From Hortaea werneckii (taxonomy: Eukaryota > Ascomycota > Dothideomycetes > Mycosphaerellales > Teratosphaeriaceae), in NCBI GenBank assembly GCA_037044905.1, contig JBAOKB010000130.1, positions 1 to 53,745 on the forward strand: a DNA stretch of 53,745 nt, given 5' to 3'. The notes beneath the pieces are model-generated. The model was not told where the DNA came from. It ran no database searches and saw only the letters and a list, made by a program, of their open reading frames with translations. Of this stretch, positions 32,174 to 43,486 are shown piece by piece (position 1 is the stretch's first letter; every line of letters begins with the position of its first letter). The position numbers were made by a program, and so were the translations under genes.

Positions 32174-33528
32174 GGTCGATGCGGGTGCAACCTAGTGCGG
32201 GCACGAGACGGTGGTGATGATGTCTTGCACTGACTCGAGCTCCGTGCAGCTTTATGCGCGGACACGATAGCTCCTACGATCCGCGAAGATCCGTGGTGAG
32301 CCGACGAACGACGGGGGGATCCGCGGCGGGATTGATTCAGTGTGTGAGAGTGGATAATGAAGGAGGATTGGAGATGGTGTATGAAAACAAGAAATCATGT
32401 CCATTATGATTCGAACGAGGGTGGAGTAGTAGTATATACAGATATCATGATCTCCAAGCGCGTGATGAGGCGGGATCAGGATTCACTACCTAGGTACAGT
32501 ACGCAACCCAAGGTCGGTTAGACAAGCTACAGCACCAGCGCAGTAGTTGAGCGCGTGCAGCTGCAGGTGATCCCAGCTCCGTCATGCAAGCCATTCCTGC
32601 GAACCCCTGCACTGACCCCATCCCCATCCCTTGCCATCCTGGTCTCGGCGTTTGGAATCCATCTTCCGTCCGTCACACCGCAGCAGGCAGTCCATACTAT
32701 GTACTGTACATGCTATGTCAATACTGACAACTCTACTTACGCACCTGTATGCATTGTCCAATCTCCATCACTCACTGTTCCCGACACATGACTCGTGCGA
32801 ATGACAGAAGAGCCTCTTCGGTCTTTGCCATACCTGTGCAATAGCCGATGGACGCATTGAGCAGGCAGCATACATGCAACTGCAACTCTTGTCATCCGTT
32901 ACATCCCTCCAACACTTGCCACACTAGAATCCGGTTTCCTCGTTGCAATGCCGCATAAGAAGTAGTACATCCATTAGGCACTCGTTCGACATCTGGCGCA
33001 ACGACCACAACTCCGAGGACGCCTGCATCGCGGGTGCCTGCTTGGTGGATGGAGCTGTGCCATCTTTTTTTTTCCATCTTTTTTTTTTTGGAGATGACGG
33101 ATGAAGAGAGGAACAAGACGGAGCTGAATGTCCATTAAGGCTGTTGCACTTGTGATGAAACAGATCAACTGGTCCAGCAGGCGGTTGAGGCGGTAAGTTA
33201 TCCTGGCTTGACGATCCTCTTCTGTACATCATCGTCAAGCTCGCAATTCTACCCGGATATGGAGTACATTGTTATCACAAAGCATATCGTCGTTACGGAA
33301 TGATATTGATGATTGAATTGATCGCGTAGACTAGTGTATTGGTATATCATTCATGTCCTCCACATCGTGCCTGTGTAGCCTCTTCCATTTGCACCTCGCT
33401 GGCAGAAGTCGTGGTAGACTACTGGCCAATAGAGTTGGTATAGCTGGCCTCGGACCTCCTGGCTCTAAATACGTCGGTCGGTCGCATTGCGCCTTTCCAA
33501 AGCAACGACACATCTCCTAATCTAAATA
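32174..33528. other. Divergent promoter region between GGPPS and golgin-like gene
   Basis: No coding region is supported. The perfect palindrome TACCTAGGTA is at 32487-32496, followed by CAGTAC. A duplicated CCATC-plus-T-run unit lies at about 33060-33091. Confidence 0.5.
32487..32496. promoter_or_regulatory. TACCTAGGTA palindrome
   Basis: A perfect 10-bp palindrome 314 nt upstream of the GGPPS start codon and about 1 kb upstream of the golgin-like gene. A related ACCTAGGT core at 4716-4723 lies in the G-alpha upstream region. A palindrome of this size suits a dimeric factor, but no factor is known to me. Confidence 0.3.
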
Positions 33529-35381
33529 ATGGCCGACGAAGACAAAGAGAAAGCAGAGAAGTTGGCGGCGGCGAAGAAACGGGTTCGTGCAATCGATGAT
33601 ATTGCAGCTAAGACATCTCATCAAGCTAACTCTCCCCCCTGTAGTTCGAGCAGCTAAAGAAGGAACAGCAGAAGAAGGGGAAGAAGGGCGGCGGGAAGAA
33701 GAAAGAAGACAAGGCTGCTAAGGATGAGGCCAAGGCAGAAGTAGAAGCGGCAGAGGCAGCTGTAGGCGACGAAGCTGGCGAGGACAAGGAAGCACTTGAA
33801 GATGACAAGAAGCCTGGAGAGGATATAGAGGAGGGTGCTGGTGAGACTACAGCAAAGGATGAGGATGAGATCTCCGAGAAACCATCAGAATCGAAGCAGT
33901 CGAAGCAACGATCGGAATCATTCAGGCAGGGTAGTTCAGGTCCATTGAGTCCTGGCGCCGAAGTCCAAGACCTGTACAAGAAACAAGCGGCTCGGATTGA
34001 AGAGCTTGAGAAAGAGAGTAAATCCTATAAGCAGCAGCAGGAAGATGGAGCGGCTCGGTTGGCAAAGGCAGAGGAAGAGCTCGAAAAGCTGCGGGAAGAC
34101 AGCAGCGATGTCGCCGAGCTCAAAACCAAGAGTAAAGAGGCCGAGACTCTAAAGGAGGAGTTGGCATCAGTGCAACGACAGCTTTCCCAGGCACAGCAAC
34201 AAGCCGCGAAAAACAACCGTAGACAATCGACGACCAGTCCGGATTTAAGTGCGCAGCTCGCAAACAAGACCTCCACCATTGAATCTCTTGAGCTGGAACT
34301 CAGCAACCTCCGCAATCAAGTCAACGGTCTCCAAACTTCCCTCTCAGAACGCGACGCTTCAGTCAAAGATCTCGAGGGGAAAGTTCAAACAGCCGAGACG
34401 GCATCCGACGCCTACAAACAGGAACTCGAGCAATTGAAAACCACCCTCGCTGCCTCACCCTCAAAGACAGAGGGTGAAGAAGCAAAGAACGAGACCGAGG
34501 CCAACAGTAAAGAAACCAGCGACGATGACCAACCCTCCAAAGAAACCCTCACAAACCGCATCACCCTCCTCGAATCCGACCTCCGCACCGCCACCACCAA
34601 CCTCACCACGGCTCAGGACCGCGCGCAGAGCCTAGAGCAGAAAATCGAAACCCTCACCAAACTCCACCGGGAGGCGACATCAGCGCAGACGGGCAAAGAC
34701 GCAGAACTCACCGACCTCCGCCAGCAAGTCCAACAACTCTCCAACCGCCGCGAGCGCAAAGGCAACGCCCAAGACCAAGAAGCAGCAGGCGACTTCGAGC
34801 TAGACGAATCCGAAACCGAAACGGGAATCCTGCAGGCCAAGATCCGCGCCCTGGAAGCCGAGAACTTCGACCTCCGCAGCGGCGTGTGGCGGGAGAAACG
34901 CGCGGCTCTGCAACCGGGCATGAATGACGACGACAACAATGCCTACCCTCATCACGCCTCCCCCTACGAAGACGTCGACCTGAACACCTCCCCGCACCGC
35001 GGCCGTCGCCAAAGCACCGCCCTGCACCCGCCTTCTGCCACGCCCGCCCGCCAATCCTCCTCCTTCCAAGACGTCCTGCGCTCCGGCATCTCGGCCTTCC
35101 GAGGCGACGAGCAGCACGCCGCCAGCGGCGGCGGCGGCGGGGGTCCGTATACTCATGGCCGCCAGCAATCGCTCGGTCTGCTGGAAGACGACGAGGGGGA
35201 TTCTTTTGACCCGGAGGCTTTCCGGCAGGCGCAGGAGGAGGAAGGGCGGAAGCGGATTGAGCGTGTCAAAGAGGTCAAGAGGGGATTGGAAGGGTGGAAA
35301 GGGTGGAGGGTTGATTTGGTCGGGCAGAGGGAGGAGGTGGCGAGGGCGCAGGGGACGGGGAGTGGGGTTTTTGAGATATAG
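33529..35381 (+). CDS. Golgin-like coiled-coil protein
   Basis: Two exons, 33529-33582 and 33645-35381, give 596 residues. The N-terminus reads MADEDKEKAEKLAAAKKR and joins FEQLKKEQQKKGKKGG, so the splice falls in a Lys-rich segment. After an acidic low-complexity stretch, residues about 125-420 show long heptad-type coiled coils (for example DLYKKQAARIEELEKESK and NLRNQVNGLQTSLSERDAS). The C-terminal part has disordered His/Ser/Gly-rich sequence and ends in RVKEVKRGLEGWKGWRVDL. In Aspergillus and Neurospora such proteins are annotated as M-protein-repeat or golgin-like. No GRIP domain is visible, so a specific Golgi tether role is only a possibility. The gene diverges from GGPPS. Confidence 0.75.
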
Positions 35382-36166
35382 GATAGGAATTTTTTTTTTT
35401 TTTTTTGGAACCAACGTTGTTGGGGGTTGTTTTGGGAAGCAAAGAGTTTTCTTTGATATAGAGGGAATGGACAAGAGGGAAGAGGAGAAAAGAATAGGGA
35501 TGATCATGGTCTCCTGCCTGGATTCCTACGCGAGACCGATAGTAAGTAGTAGTGTTAGAGGACAGGATATTAGGCCTCCTCTTTCCGCTTCTATTTCCTT
35601 GGGTAAACGAAGGCAACCAGGAACCATTACCTTCTCCCTTCCTCTTCATTCTCCTCTCATCATCTCTTCCAAAAGGACCAGGACTCTCTCCGTTACAGAC
35701 TTTCAAACTGTAAGTGGCGCAGGATCTCCAGATTGCCTGGTAGCGGTAGTTGGCACGAAAAAGGCTCGAGAACTCTTTTTTTTTTTTTTTTTTTTTTTGG
35801 AACACAGCGGCCGAGACAGCCAGCCAATCAGGGAAGAACGTTAACGAAGGACCCCGGGTAGTAGGCGAGTCAGGGAGAGCGAGAAAGATCATGTCTAAGA
35901 TATAGCATACACGGTGCCGGTGCACCCTTTTTTTCTTTACCCCATTGCCCTTTCGCTAGAAGCAGAAAAAGCGCGGATCTCTTGTAACGCCCCATGCCCA
36001 TAAGATACGACTGACCATGATTTTCAAACAAGATAAGTAAAAACATTCCCGAGCACCTTTCAGGTATTTGCCCGGAACAGCCCCCACACACACACACACT
36101 CTCTCTCCACTTGCTCGTCTCGCCTTTCAATTGCAACATACCCTTCTTCACGCAGAAGAAGCCTCT
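35382..36166. other. Convergent gap between golgin-like gene and NHP2
   Basis: No gene is supported. Two T homopolymers occur, 17 nt at 35390-35406 just after the golgin-like stop codon and 23 nt at 35776-35798. A CACACA run lies at about 36087-36098. Confidence 0.5.
35776..35798 (+). repeat. Poly(T) tract, 23 nt
   Basis: 23 consecutive T on the + strand in the convergent gap between the golgin-like gene and NHP2. A second, 17-nt run starts 9 nt after the golgin-like stop codon. Confidence 0.9.
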
Positions 36167-37078
36167 CTATACCTTAACCGCCTGCCCCAACTTCAACGCC
36201 AACTTATGCAGCTCGGCAAACCCTTCCTCCCACTCAGCCTTGCCGCTCTCATCCGCGCCCTTGCCCTGTCGCGGCGTAATCATGACCACGCTTGTGGGCC
36301 GCTTCGTCGACCCCGCCGCGCCGAGCTCCGCCCGCGACGGCACGTACACGTAGGGGATATTGTGGTCTTCGCACAGCACGGGGAGGTGCGAGATGACGTC
36401 CATGGGCGAGATGTCGGCGGCGAGGATGACAAGCCCGGGAGGCGTAATGGCTGGGTTGTTCACGGCGGAGGGGGCGGCGAGGGGCGATTTCCGTACGGAT
36501 TTCACGACTTCTTTCACGCCGCGTTTGAGGGCTTTGTTTTTGGCGGCTGGGTGGGAGATGGGGTTAGCATTTCGTGTTCGCTTTCTGGATTTGATGGTTT
36601 TTTTTTTTTTTTTGGATTTTTTCGGTTTCTTGACGATGCTAATGGCATGGTGGATTCGAGGTGAGATTTGGTGTTTCTCGCAGGCAAGAGAGGAAGATAT
36701 GTCAAAAGCAAGGAACTCACCCTTCTTAACCCCCTTCAACACCTTCTTCTGGTTCTTCTCATCGCACAACGGGTTCGCAAACGGCACGAGGGCACTAATC
36801 GGCACCGCGACCTTGACCTTGCCTTCACCCTCCTCGCCGGCGTCGCCCTTGACCAACGCACTGGGAGCCTCCATCGTGACCTTGCCATCCTCCTCATCCG
36901 CAGCCCCTTCCACCGTCGAAGCGTCCAGGGACTTCCGGGCCTTCTTGTCCTTCTTCTCCTTCTTCGCCGGAGTGGCGGCCTCATCGACTTCCATCTCGGA
37001 CGACTTGCGCTTCTTGTCCTTCTTCTCCTTCTTTTCTTTCTTTTCCTTCTTCAGCTGGACTTCGTCCTCGGCGGCCAT
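36167..37078 (-). CDS. NHP2: H/ACA ribonucleoprotein subunit Nhp2
   Basis: Exons on the minus strand are 36721-37078 and 36167-36546, with a 174-nt intron; the protein has 245 residues. Residues about 125-245 form an L7Ae-type RNA-binding domain. It shows KKAAKNKALKRGVKEVVKSV, LVILAADISPMDVISHLPVL, CEDHNIPYVYVPSRAELG and a C-terminal ELHKLALKLGQAVKV. Nhp2 is one of the four core proteins of H/ACA snoRNPs, which direct pseudouridylation of rRNA. The N-terminal 90 or so residues are a Lys/Glu-rich KKEKKEKKEKKDKK-type tail absent from the 156-residue yeast protein, probably serving nucleolar retention. The 36167-37351 open frame running through the intron has no bearing on the real protein, because the true start is the ATG at 37078. 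Confidence 0.93.
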   Translation of the reverse strand: MAAEDEVQLKKEKKEKKEKKDKKRKSSEMEVDEAATPAKKEKKDKKARKSLDASTVEGAADEEDGKVTMEAPSALVKGDAGEEGEGKVKVAVPISALVPFANPLCDEKNQKKVLKGVKKGEFLAFDISSSLACEKHQISPRIHHAISIVKKPKKSKKKKKTIKSRKRTRNANPISHPAAKNKALKRGVKEVVKSVRKSPLAAPSAVNNPAITPPGLVILAADISPMDVISHLPVLCEDHNIPYVYVPSRAELGAAGSTKRPTSVVMITPRQGKGADESGKAEWEEGFAELHKLALKLGQAVKV

Positions 37079-37790
37079 GGTGGGCGGTATGCGATAGGAT
37101 AGAAGTTGAGAGAGTGTCGTGTCCAGACGGTGGGTGGTAGTCGGATGGAGATATTGTCGCAATGGAGACTGAGATCCGTGATGAAGTCCCGATCCGAGCT
37201 TTTGCTGGAACTTTTTGCGCTGGAAAGCTTGGGGGGAGCTTCTGTGCCAAGGCGGCAATTTTCTTTTTCCAAGCTGGGGGGACGGCAAGGGCCGCGGGCG
37301 GTGAGCGATCAGTGAAATTTTCGGCCAATTTGATTGAAGGTGCCTCATCAAGTCTCAGCACACATCAATGTCAAAAGATTCGACAGACACATGACAGAGA
37401 CATCACATTAAGAGCTTCAACATAGTGTACAGATGACACCTTCTGGCAGTCTCCCTGACTGTATCAATTTAAATGGCGAAAGGCATTGGACGATCCGACA
37501 CACGCGAGAACGCTCCCTCGTGCCTTTTGATAACGAACAGGGCAGAAGTAAGGAAAGGCCAGGATGAAGTCAATGATTGATTGGTATCATTATATTCCCA
37601 TAAAAGTCTGCGTCAGTCGTCATGCATATCCACGTTATACAAAAGATCCCCTGTCGCCTTCATAATTTCTCCAACCCTCTATCGAAGAGGTTTCCATTCC
37701 CACTCCATCCAAGAACCAGGGGGCTTGGAGCGAGTCTACGCTTCGTCCACCGCTCGCCTTCGGATCCTGCCAGTCCTCTGGTGACCCCTC
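37079..37790. other. NHP2 promoter and 3' flank of the sugar transporter
   Basis: A 712-nt region with no recognisable gene between two genes on the same strand. It should hold the NHP2 promoter and the transporter's transcript end. Confidence 0.5.
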
Positions 37791-40039
37791 CTAAACCTTC
37801 AAAATTCCCTCAACCTTGTCTTGCTTGGCAATAAGCGGAGTGGGCTTATTAATCTTCTGGCGGAAAATATGTCTCTTGACAAAGTAAGGCAACCACACCG
37901 TAGCCTCGTGCGAGATGTACTTGCTCGTGGGGATGGAGAAGACCTGATCCAGTTCCTCAAGCGTGAGCTGCTTAGTCTCCCGTACAAAGCAGAAGATCAT
38001 GAACCAGGCGATGAGGTTTAAGCCAGCATAGAAGCCGAATGCGCCTGTGGGTGTCATGACGTGTTGCATGCGAGGGAAAGTGAGGGAGAGGATGCCGGCT
38101 GGAAAAGATCGATTGTTAGTAAGCTGACGAAAAGGCAGGTGGCGAAAGAAATGCCTCCTGCGGGTGGAGGTTCACAGAGACTTACCGAAAGTGTTGTTGA
38201 TGCATACCGCCCATGCCATGCCCTGCTCACGCTGGATCGTCGGGAAGACCTCAGCCGAGTACTGGAATGCCACTGGTCCTTCTCCGAGCGAGTAGCAGAT
38301 GGTGAAGAGGTACACGAAGAGCACGACTGGCCCGATCTGTGCTGCTTTCGGGCCATCATCGTTGAGAAGAGAGAGACCGGCGGCGAGCAGGAAGATGCAC
38401 ATTCCCGGGAACGTGATAAGGGTCAGGGTACGACGACCTTTAGTGTCGATGAGGAACAGGGTAGGGATGGTCGCTACGACTTGGATGGCGCCATAGCCGA
38501 GAGAGGCGAACAGGGCTTGGTCAGAGGTGTATCCGGCTCTCTCGAAGATTGAAGACGAGTAGAAGGAGATGACTGCCGTTGATGTTAGCGTTGCCGAATA
38601 CAGAACCGTCTTGCTTGAAAACAACACTTACTGTTGATACCGCACATTTGCTGTGCAATCATAACAGTCGAAGCGCCGTAGTTTGCACGCCTGATACGTG
38701 GGATGGCGAAGCAATCCCACATACGCTGGAAATACCCACTGCCGCGGGTCTCCTTCAACTCCTCCTTATAGATGATGTAGGAGTAGTAGTAATCCCTCGC
38801 GGCAATGATGGGATGAGCACGCAGTCTGTTCATAGATCTGTAGCCTTTTGCCAGTTGACCGTGCTTCATAAGCCATCTTGGAGATTCTGGGCAGAAAAAG
38901 ATGCCGACCATGAGGATGAAGGACGGGATGAATGCGGATCCAAGCTGAAGACGCCAGGAGATGTCTCCAGTATCTTTGACGATGACATTTGCACAGAAGC
39001 CGAGGAAAATACCTGCTACGACCCAGAGCTGCCAAAACATGACCAGGGCGCCACGGATCCGGTGAGGTGCCATTTCCGCAGAGAAGATGGGGACAGTAGC
39101 ATTCTTGGCCCCTACATCAGCGAAGAGAGGTTAGTAGTGGTACTCTCAACACTAAAGGTATTCGAGCTCTTTTCGAAATCACTCACCGATTCCAATTCCC
39201 ATGACAAAGCGGGCGGCGAACAAGCCCTGCCATGATTTCGCGAAACCAGAGCCGATAGGAGTGGCGGTAAGACAAGCGGCCGTGAGGAAGATCTCACCAC
39301 GACGACCGAGATAATGGTTCAGAGGATCGACGATGAATGCACCGCTGTTCGAGGCCCAAGTCAGTCAACATAGCCCAGGCACGATGGGTAACTTAGGAAG
39401 GGGTGTAGGGAGGAACTCACATCAGACCAGCTGTCAGAAAGATAATAGCGTTGATAATACCAACGATCCATTCACCTCTCGGATTCGGGTTTTCGTCCGT
39501 GGATTCAAGGCCAAACTCCTGAGGAAATGACAGGTTTGCGCCGTTCGACCCCGTCTGATCCCAGCCTTGAGTTGCAGCTCCGATAGCACAGAGACCGATC
39601 GAGTACCAGAGCATCGCAGGGCCGTGCCATTTGTGCGTGTGCTCATATGCCAGCGCCGACCGCTCATCTTCGCTAAGTTCCGTCACCTGGTCGAACTTTT
39701 CCGGGTCGCGAGCGACGAGTGCAGCGCGACCAAACATTTCGGCATGCTCGGGCATGCCATTGTCTCTGGCGAAAGCCTCGGCATCGTATACAACTTGTTC
39801 TTTGGATGCGCTCTGTAATTTACCTCCGATGTCAGCAGTCTGATGCAATGCCAAGGACTAGAGGGCTGCTCTATTCCAGTTCTCACCTTGAGCGGATTCT
39901 CGACAATGTTCAGCGCAACAGACTGCCGGCGCGCAGCATCAACTAGAGAGTCCCGACGACCTTCGCCTGCAATCTCTGTGCCAATGGCTCCAATCTTCTC
40001 ATCCTGCGCGTAACTAGCGTCAAGCTCTTTCTCCGCCAT
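37791..40039 (-). CDS. Major facilitator superfamily sugar transporter
   Basis: Six exons on the minus strand: 39887-40039, 39421-39812, 39187-39344, 38632-39111, 38186-38572 and 37791-38098. They join exactly to 625 residues. About 100 cytosolic residues precede the first helix. The family motifs of the sugar-porter group are present: GRRGE after TM2, GIGIGAKNATVPIFSAEMAP with RIRG, PESPRWLMKHG, DTKGRRTLTL, and RETKQLTLEELDQVF at the end of TM12, where proline of the usual PETK is replaced by Arg. About twelve hydrophobic helices can be counted. It should move a sugar or polyol across the plasma membrane by proton symport. The exact substrate, including myo-inositol or hexose, cannot be read from the sequence. 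Confidence 0.93.
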
Positions 40040-42682
40040 GACGGTGGTTCGATGGTCTTGGTCAGTTATCAAGCTCAACAAGTCAAGAATGCCAGGCGGG
40101 GCCGGGCTAAAACAAGAGGGCGAACAGAAGAGCTTGTCCAGGTGTGAGCTCCAGAATTCAAGAACACTGGGCGTCTTGTCCTTCTTAGATATACCCACCA
40201 GTCTACCGTCTGCGCCAAGGCAGTGGAGCTAGAGTTTTGCATGGAATGTGGAGTAACATAGCATCTCGTTTCCTCATCCCCCAAAAAACCCCCCCTCTAG
40301 AACCTCTTGCGCGCGAGGAACCCCAAGCTACGGTATCATCCACTCGTCAGATTGTCATATCGCATCCTTCGACCGCGTTCGCGGCTGGGGAGTTCTGCAA
40401 GCCACACCGCATGTGATTGGTGCTACCTGCAGAAGAAACCAGGGCCCTATGGAGCCGAGAGTTACAGAGTGGGCAGATCCCTCGCAGAACTTAGTGTAGC
40501 GTGGTACACCCGTCGGTGGGCCGCAGACTCGGCCAAGGCCCCTCTCCGCTCTATACCAGACACGGGTAACGGGTGTCCTCTGCTAGGTCAGACGCCACCA
40601 TCGGCAGGCTAGAATGGGGGCATGCGGAGCTAGAGCGACCTCTGCTTGCCGCTTGAGCCGCACAGAACGATTTGTGTGTTTTATCTGACCCTCGAAGTAG
40701 TGTCGCAATATACCAGTCTATGCATGCAGCGGGATCAGAAAGCGAAATGGCTGGAGACCTCAATGCAAGTGGTGTGTAGACAGTACCTTCCGTTTGGAAG
40801 AAGGCGTGACATTCCCATGGGGATAAATTGGGTCCGTGGGAAAGCTGAGCGGGTGAGAACGTGGGGACCCAATCTCAGCGGTTCGTGGGGCAAAAAACCA
40901 GTCTCCACCGGGGGAAACGATTTTCACTGCGGACCTCTCTTTTCTTGATCCAAAGCGGTATAGCCTCATGTGGAAGCACTGGTCGTAGACCTTTGCACAG
41001 ACGAAATCGATGTCCGGCAATGCCGACGTTGAATGCTACGCTCACGTGCTGGAGACTTTCTAGACATCGTCCAGTGGGTCCAATAGTGAACAGCGAGACC
41101 ACGCAGCGTGATCCTTCACGTGGATCGCGTTGGAACCAGCGCCATCTCTAGTGTCTGGTTTGATGACCAAAGTTGTTCGCGAAACAATCTCGAACAAAAT
41201 GGAGAGCCATTCTGCTTCGGCGAAGGCCGACCGGGGGTTCGTGTGCCAGAATCCGCCTGCTGCTTCTTCCAATTTAGTGTTATTCCCGACCTCGACTGCC
41301 TGCATCAGCAAGATGATGTAGCTACGCTTCCGCCATGTGGTCTCGATTCGGGAGGGAACATGTCGATCTTATACGCCGTGATTCTCGAAGACTCGTCAGG
41401 TGGCTTCGGTATACGTTATAGCGCCATGGGAAAAACCATCCTGCGGACCAACTGGATTGGTACCTCGGTCGATGCACTACCACTGGCAAGAAATCCCGAC
41501 GTCTTGCGCGAGTCATATTCGCCGATGCTCACCAGTGCCAGTCGTCGACTGCTGTCTCGAAGACCGCAGATGGATTCGTCTATGATGGTTGCGCCAAGTA
41601 GATCGCCATGACGCCCAGGAAGGATCAGCCATGGCATTGGATGCCAACCCGCTCGCAACGACAAGCTCCTAGAGAACAGTCACATGGGAAAAGGAAGGGA
41701 AGATGGGAATGCAAGCGGTGATATTGTCGGCTTGGAAAAGGAAGTGATGAGGTCTTGCGCGATTTCTGCTGACGGTGACCGCATATGAGCCCCGAACGCC
41801 TGCTCACGCCACCCAACTCCGCGGACGAAGTACAAACAAGCTGAAGACATCACACGAGGAGCTTGAAAGCTGACGCTTGGTGTCGCATAGTCGCGTCGCT
41901 ACATGTTCAGATGTATCTAGGTTGCCTACGAGTCTAGAAATTCCATTTCATAACTTCAATACATGCTAACATCGCCATGGAGCTCTACCTTTGAGTTAAC
42001 AAACTAGCTATGATTTTCACATAGCAAAGCACGCTGCCCAAGAAAACGTCCGACCAAATGAAGGTACCTCTCAGCTGTGTGTTGCTACGGCGAAGTACCA
42101 TGCGTAGCAAACGCATCTTGGAGCTTCAGTCATCCCTCTTGGATTTCCTCCGACAGCATGTGCAGAGTCTTTCAAGAAGGGAGAACGTCCTATCGCTGAG
42201 AGGCATTCCTTCCGTCCTCCCCTAAGGTTCCGCTCTTGCGGCACACGAAAACATCTGGTAAAAGAGGGACGTAGCACGATTACCTGGGTACTAAGGGGAC
42301 GTCCTTCTTTCGTGCCTTGGGCGTCCTTTCCCGTTGCACATGTGGAAATTGTAAGAAACGGAGCTAGCGCTATTAGGGAGGGGCATTACCCGCGAGACCA
42401 CAGTTCATGAGAATCTTAGGGCTCTGGACAACGGACCAAACATCCTCTAATACCGAATGTTTTCTATTAGGACAGCAGACTCTAGTGGTGGTCCGGAATA
42501 GTAAGGCTAGTGGGCCCTTTCGTGGGACATAATCCAATCTCGCGAACCGGGGGAACGACTTTTAGTACTTCGTCCTGCCCCTGCCTGTTTAGAAAATCGC
42601 ACAGCACCGTCAATTTGATCTGAACTCCGTCACATTGAGTACCTACAAATGTTCTCCAACTACTCATCAAATCCCTTCTCCA
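40040..42682. other. 2.6-kb region without a recognised gene
   Basis: Nothing recognisable is coded here. Two minus-strand open frames (41416-41664, 83 residues, and 41060-41311, 84 residues) could be exons of an unknown short gene: a TGCAG acceptor lies at the second frame's start. Neither shows a known motif. The left part is the sugar transporter promoter. Confidence 0.35.
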
Positions 42683-43486
42683 TCATCGTGGCGCAGGTCT
42701 ACCTTTAGGATTCGGCGCCGAAATCATCCCAGCATGCTTCACCATCGCCCGATACCACGCCTTCGCCATCAACTGATATCCTGCATTCGTCGGATGCGTC
42801 CCATCACCCGAGATCTCACGCACAGGGACAACAGCATGCATATCCACCAGAGCCACCTTCTGGCCTCCACGCTTCGCAGCAGCGACTACGCCCGGTAAAG
42901 CGGCGTTGAACCTCCGAATGCACGCCTCTTGATTCGCATTCCGACTCGGGATCAAAGTCGACAGCAGAACAAAAGTCCGTGGCTGCCGAGTCTTGATCGA
43001 GTTCAGCATCCAAGTAATCCTCCCCGCCATCGTACTCGCGCTCGAGCCCGCCCAACAATCATTGGTGCCGACATGGATTAGAATCACGTTGGGGTAGTAA
43101 TCCGTGTAGACATGATGCTCCAGGGCCTTATTAGCAACGCTCTGGATGACCTGCCCCGGAAAGCCCTCGCACGCGTTAAACGCCATGTTGCCGTGGCGGA
43201 CGGTGCCGACCATCGAGACGTATTTGTTCCCTCCGGCGATGAGCGCCTTGCGAAGACCACCGCGGAAGCCATTCCCGTCGGCGCTGTTCTGACCCCAGAC
43301 TATTGAGGCTCCGAGGGGGAGGATCTTGAGCTTCATGCCATTGTTGATAGATTTTGAGGCTGGGTGTTTAGTTAGCAAGTTTGACTGGGGATAGATGTGT
43401 ATATAGAATGGGCATGTTTGTTTTTATCACTTACCAGCTAGTGCCGCCAAGCATAAGGCTATGAAGAGATATCTGAAATTGGCCAT
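42683..43486 (-). CDS. Secreted SGNH/GDSL hydrolase, CE3/XynB-like esterase
   Basis: Two exons on the minus strand, 43435-43486 and 42683-43359, give 242 residues. The first 18 or so residues are a signal peptide (MANFRYLFIALCLAALA, with Ala-Ser after it), so the product is secreted. SGNH blocks are visible: LPLGASIVWG with the nucleophile Ser36, a Gly in the EGFPGQVI segment, HVGTNDCW with Asn117, and DGTHPTNAGY with Asp203 and His206. This arrangement matches the carbohydrate esterase family 3 and XynB-like group, typically acetylxylan or related deacetylases. Block I reads GAS instead of GDS, but the catalytic serine is kept. The substrate is inferred from the family. The intron, between the signal peptide and the mature enzyme, is 75 nt. 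Confidence 0.9.

Noticed and set aside
32370..32440. tRNA-like GTTCGAATC on the minus strand
   Set aside because: The stem bases around the loop do not pair and no A-box or acceptor stem can be built.
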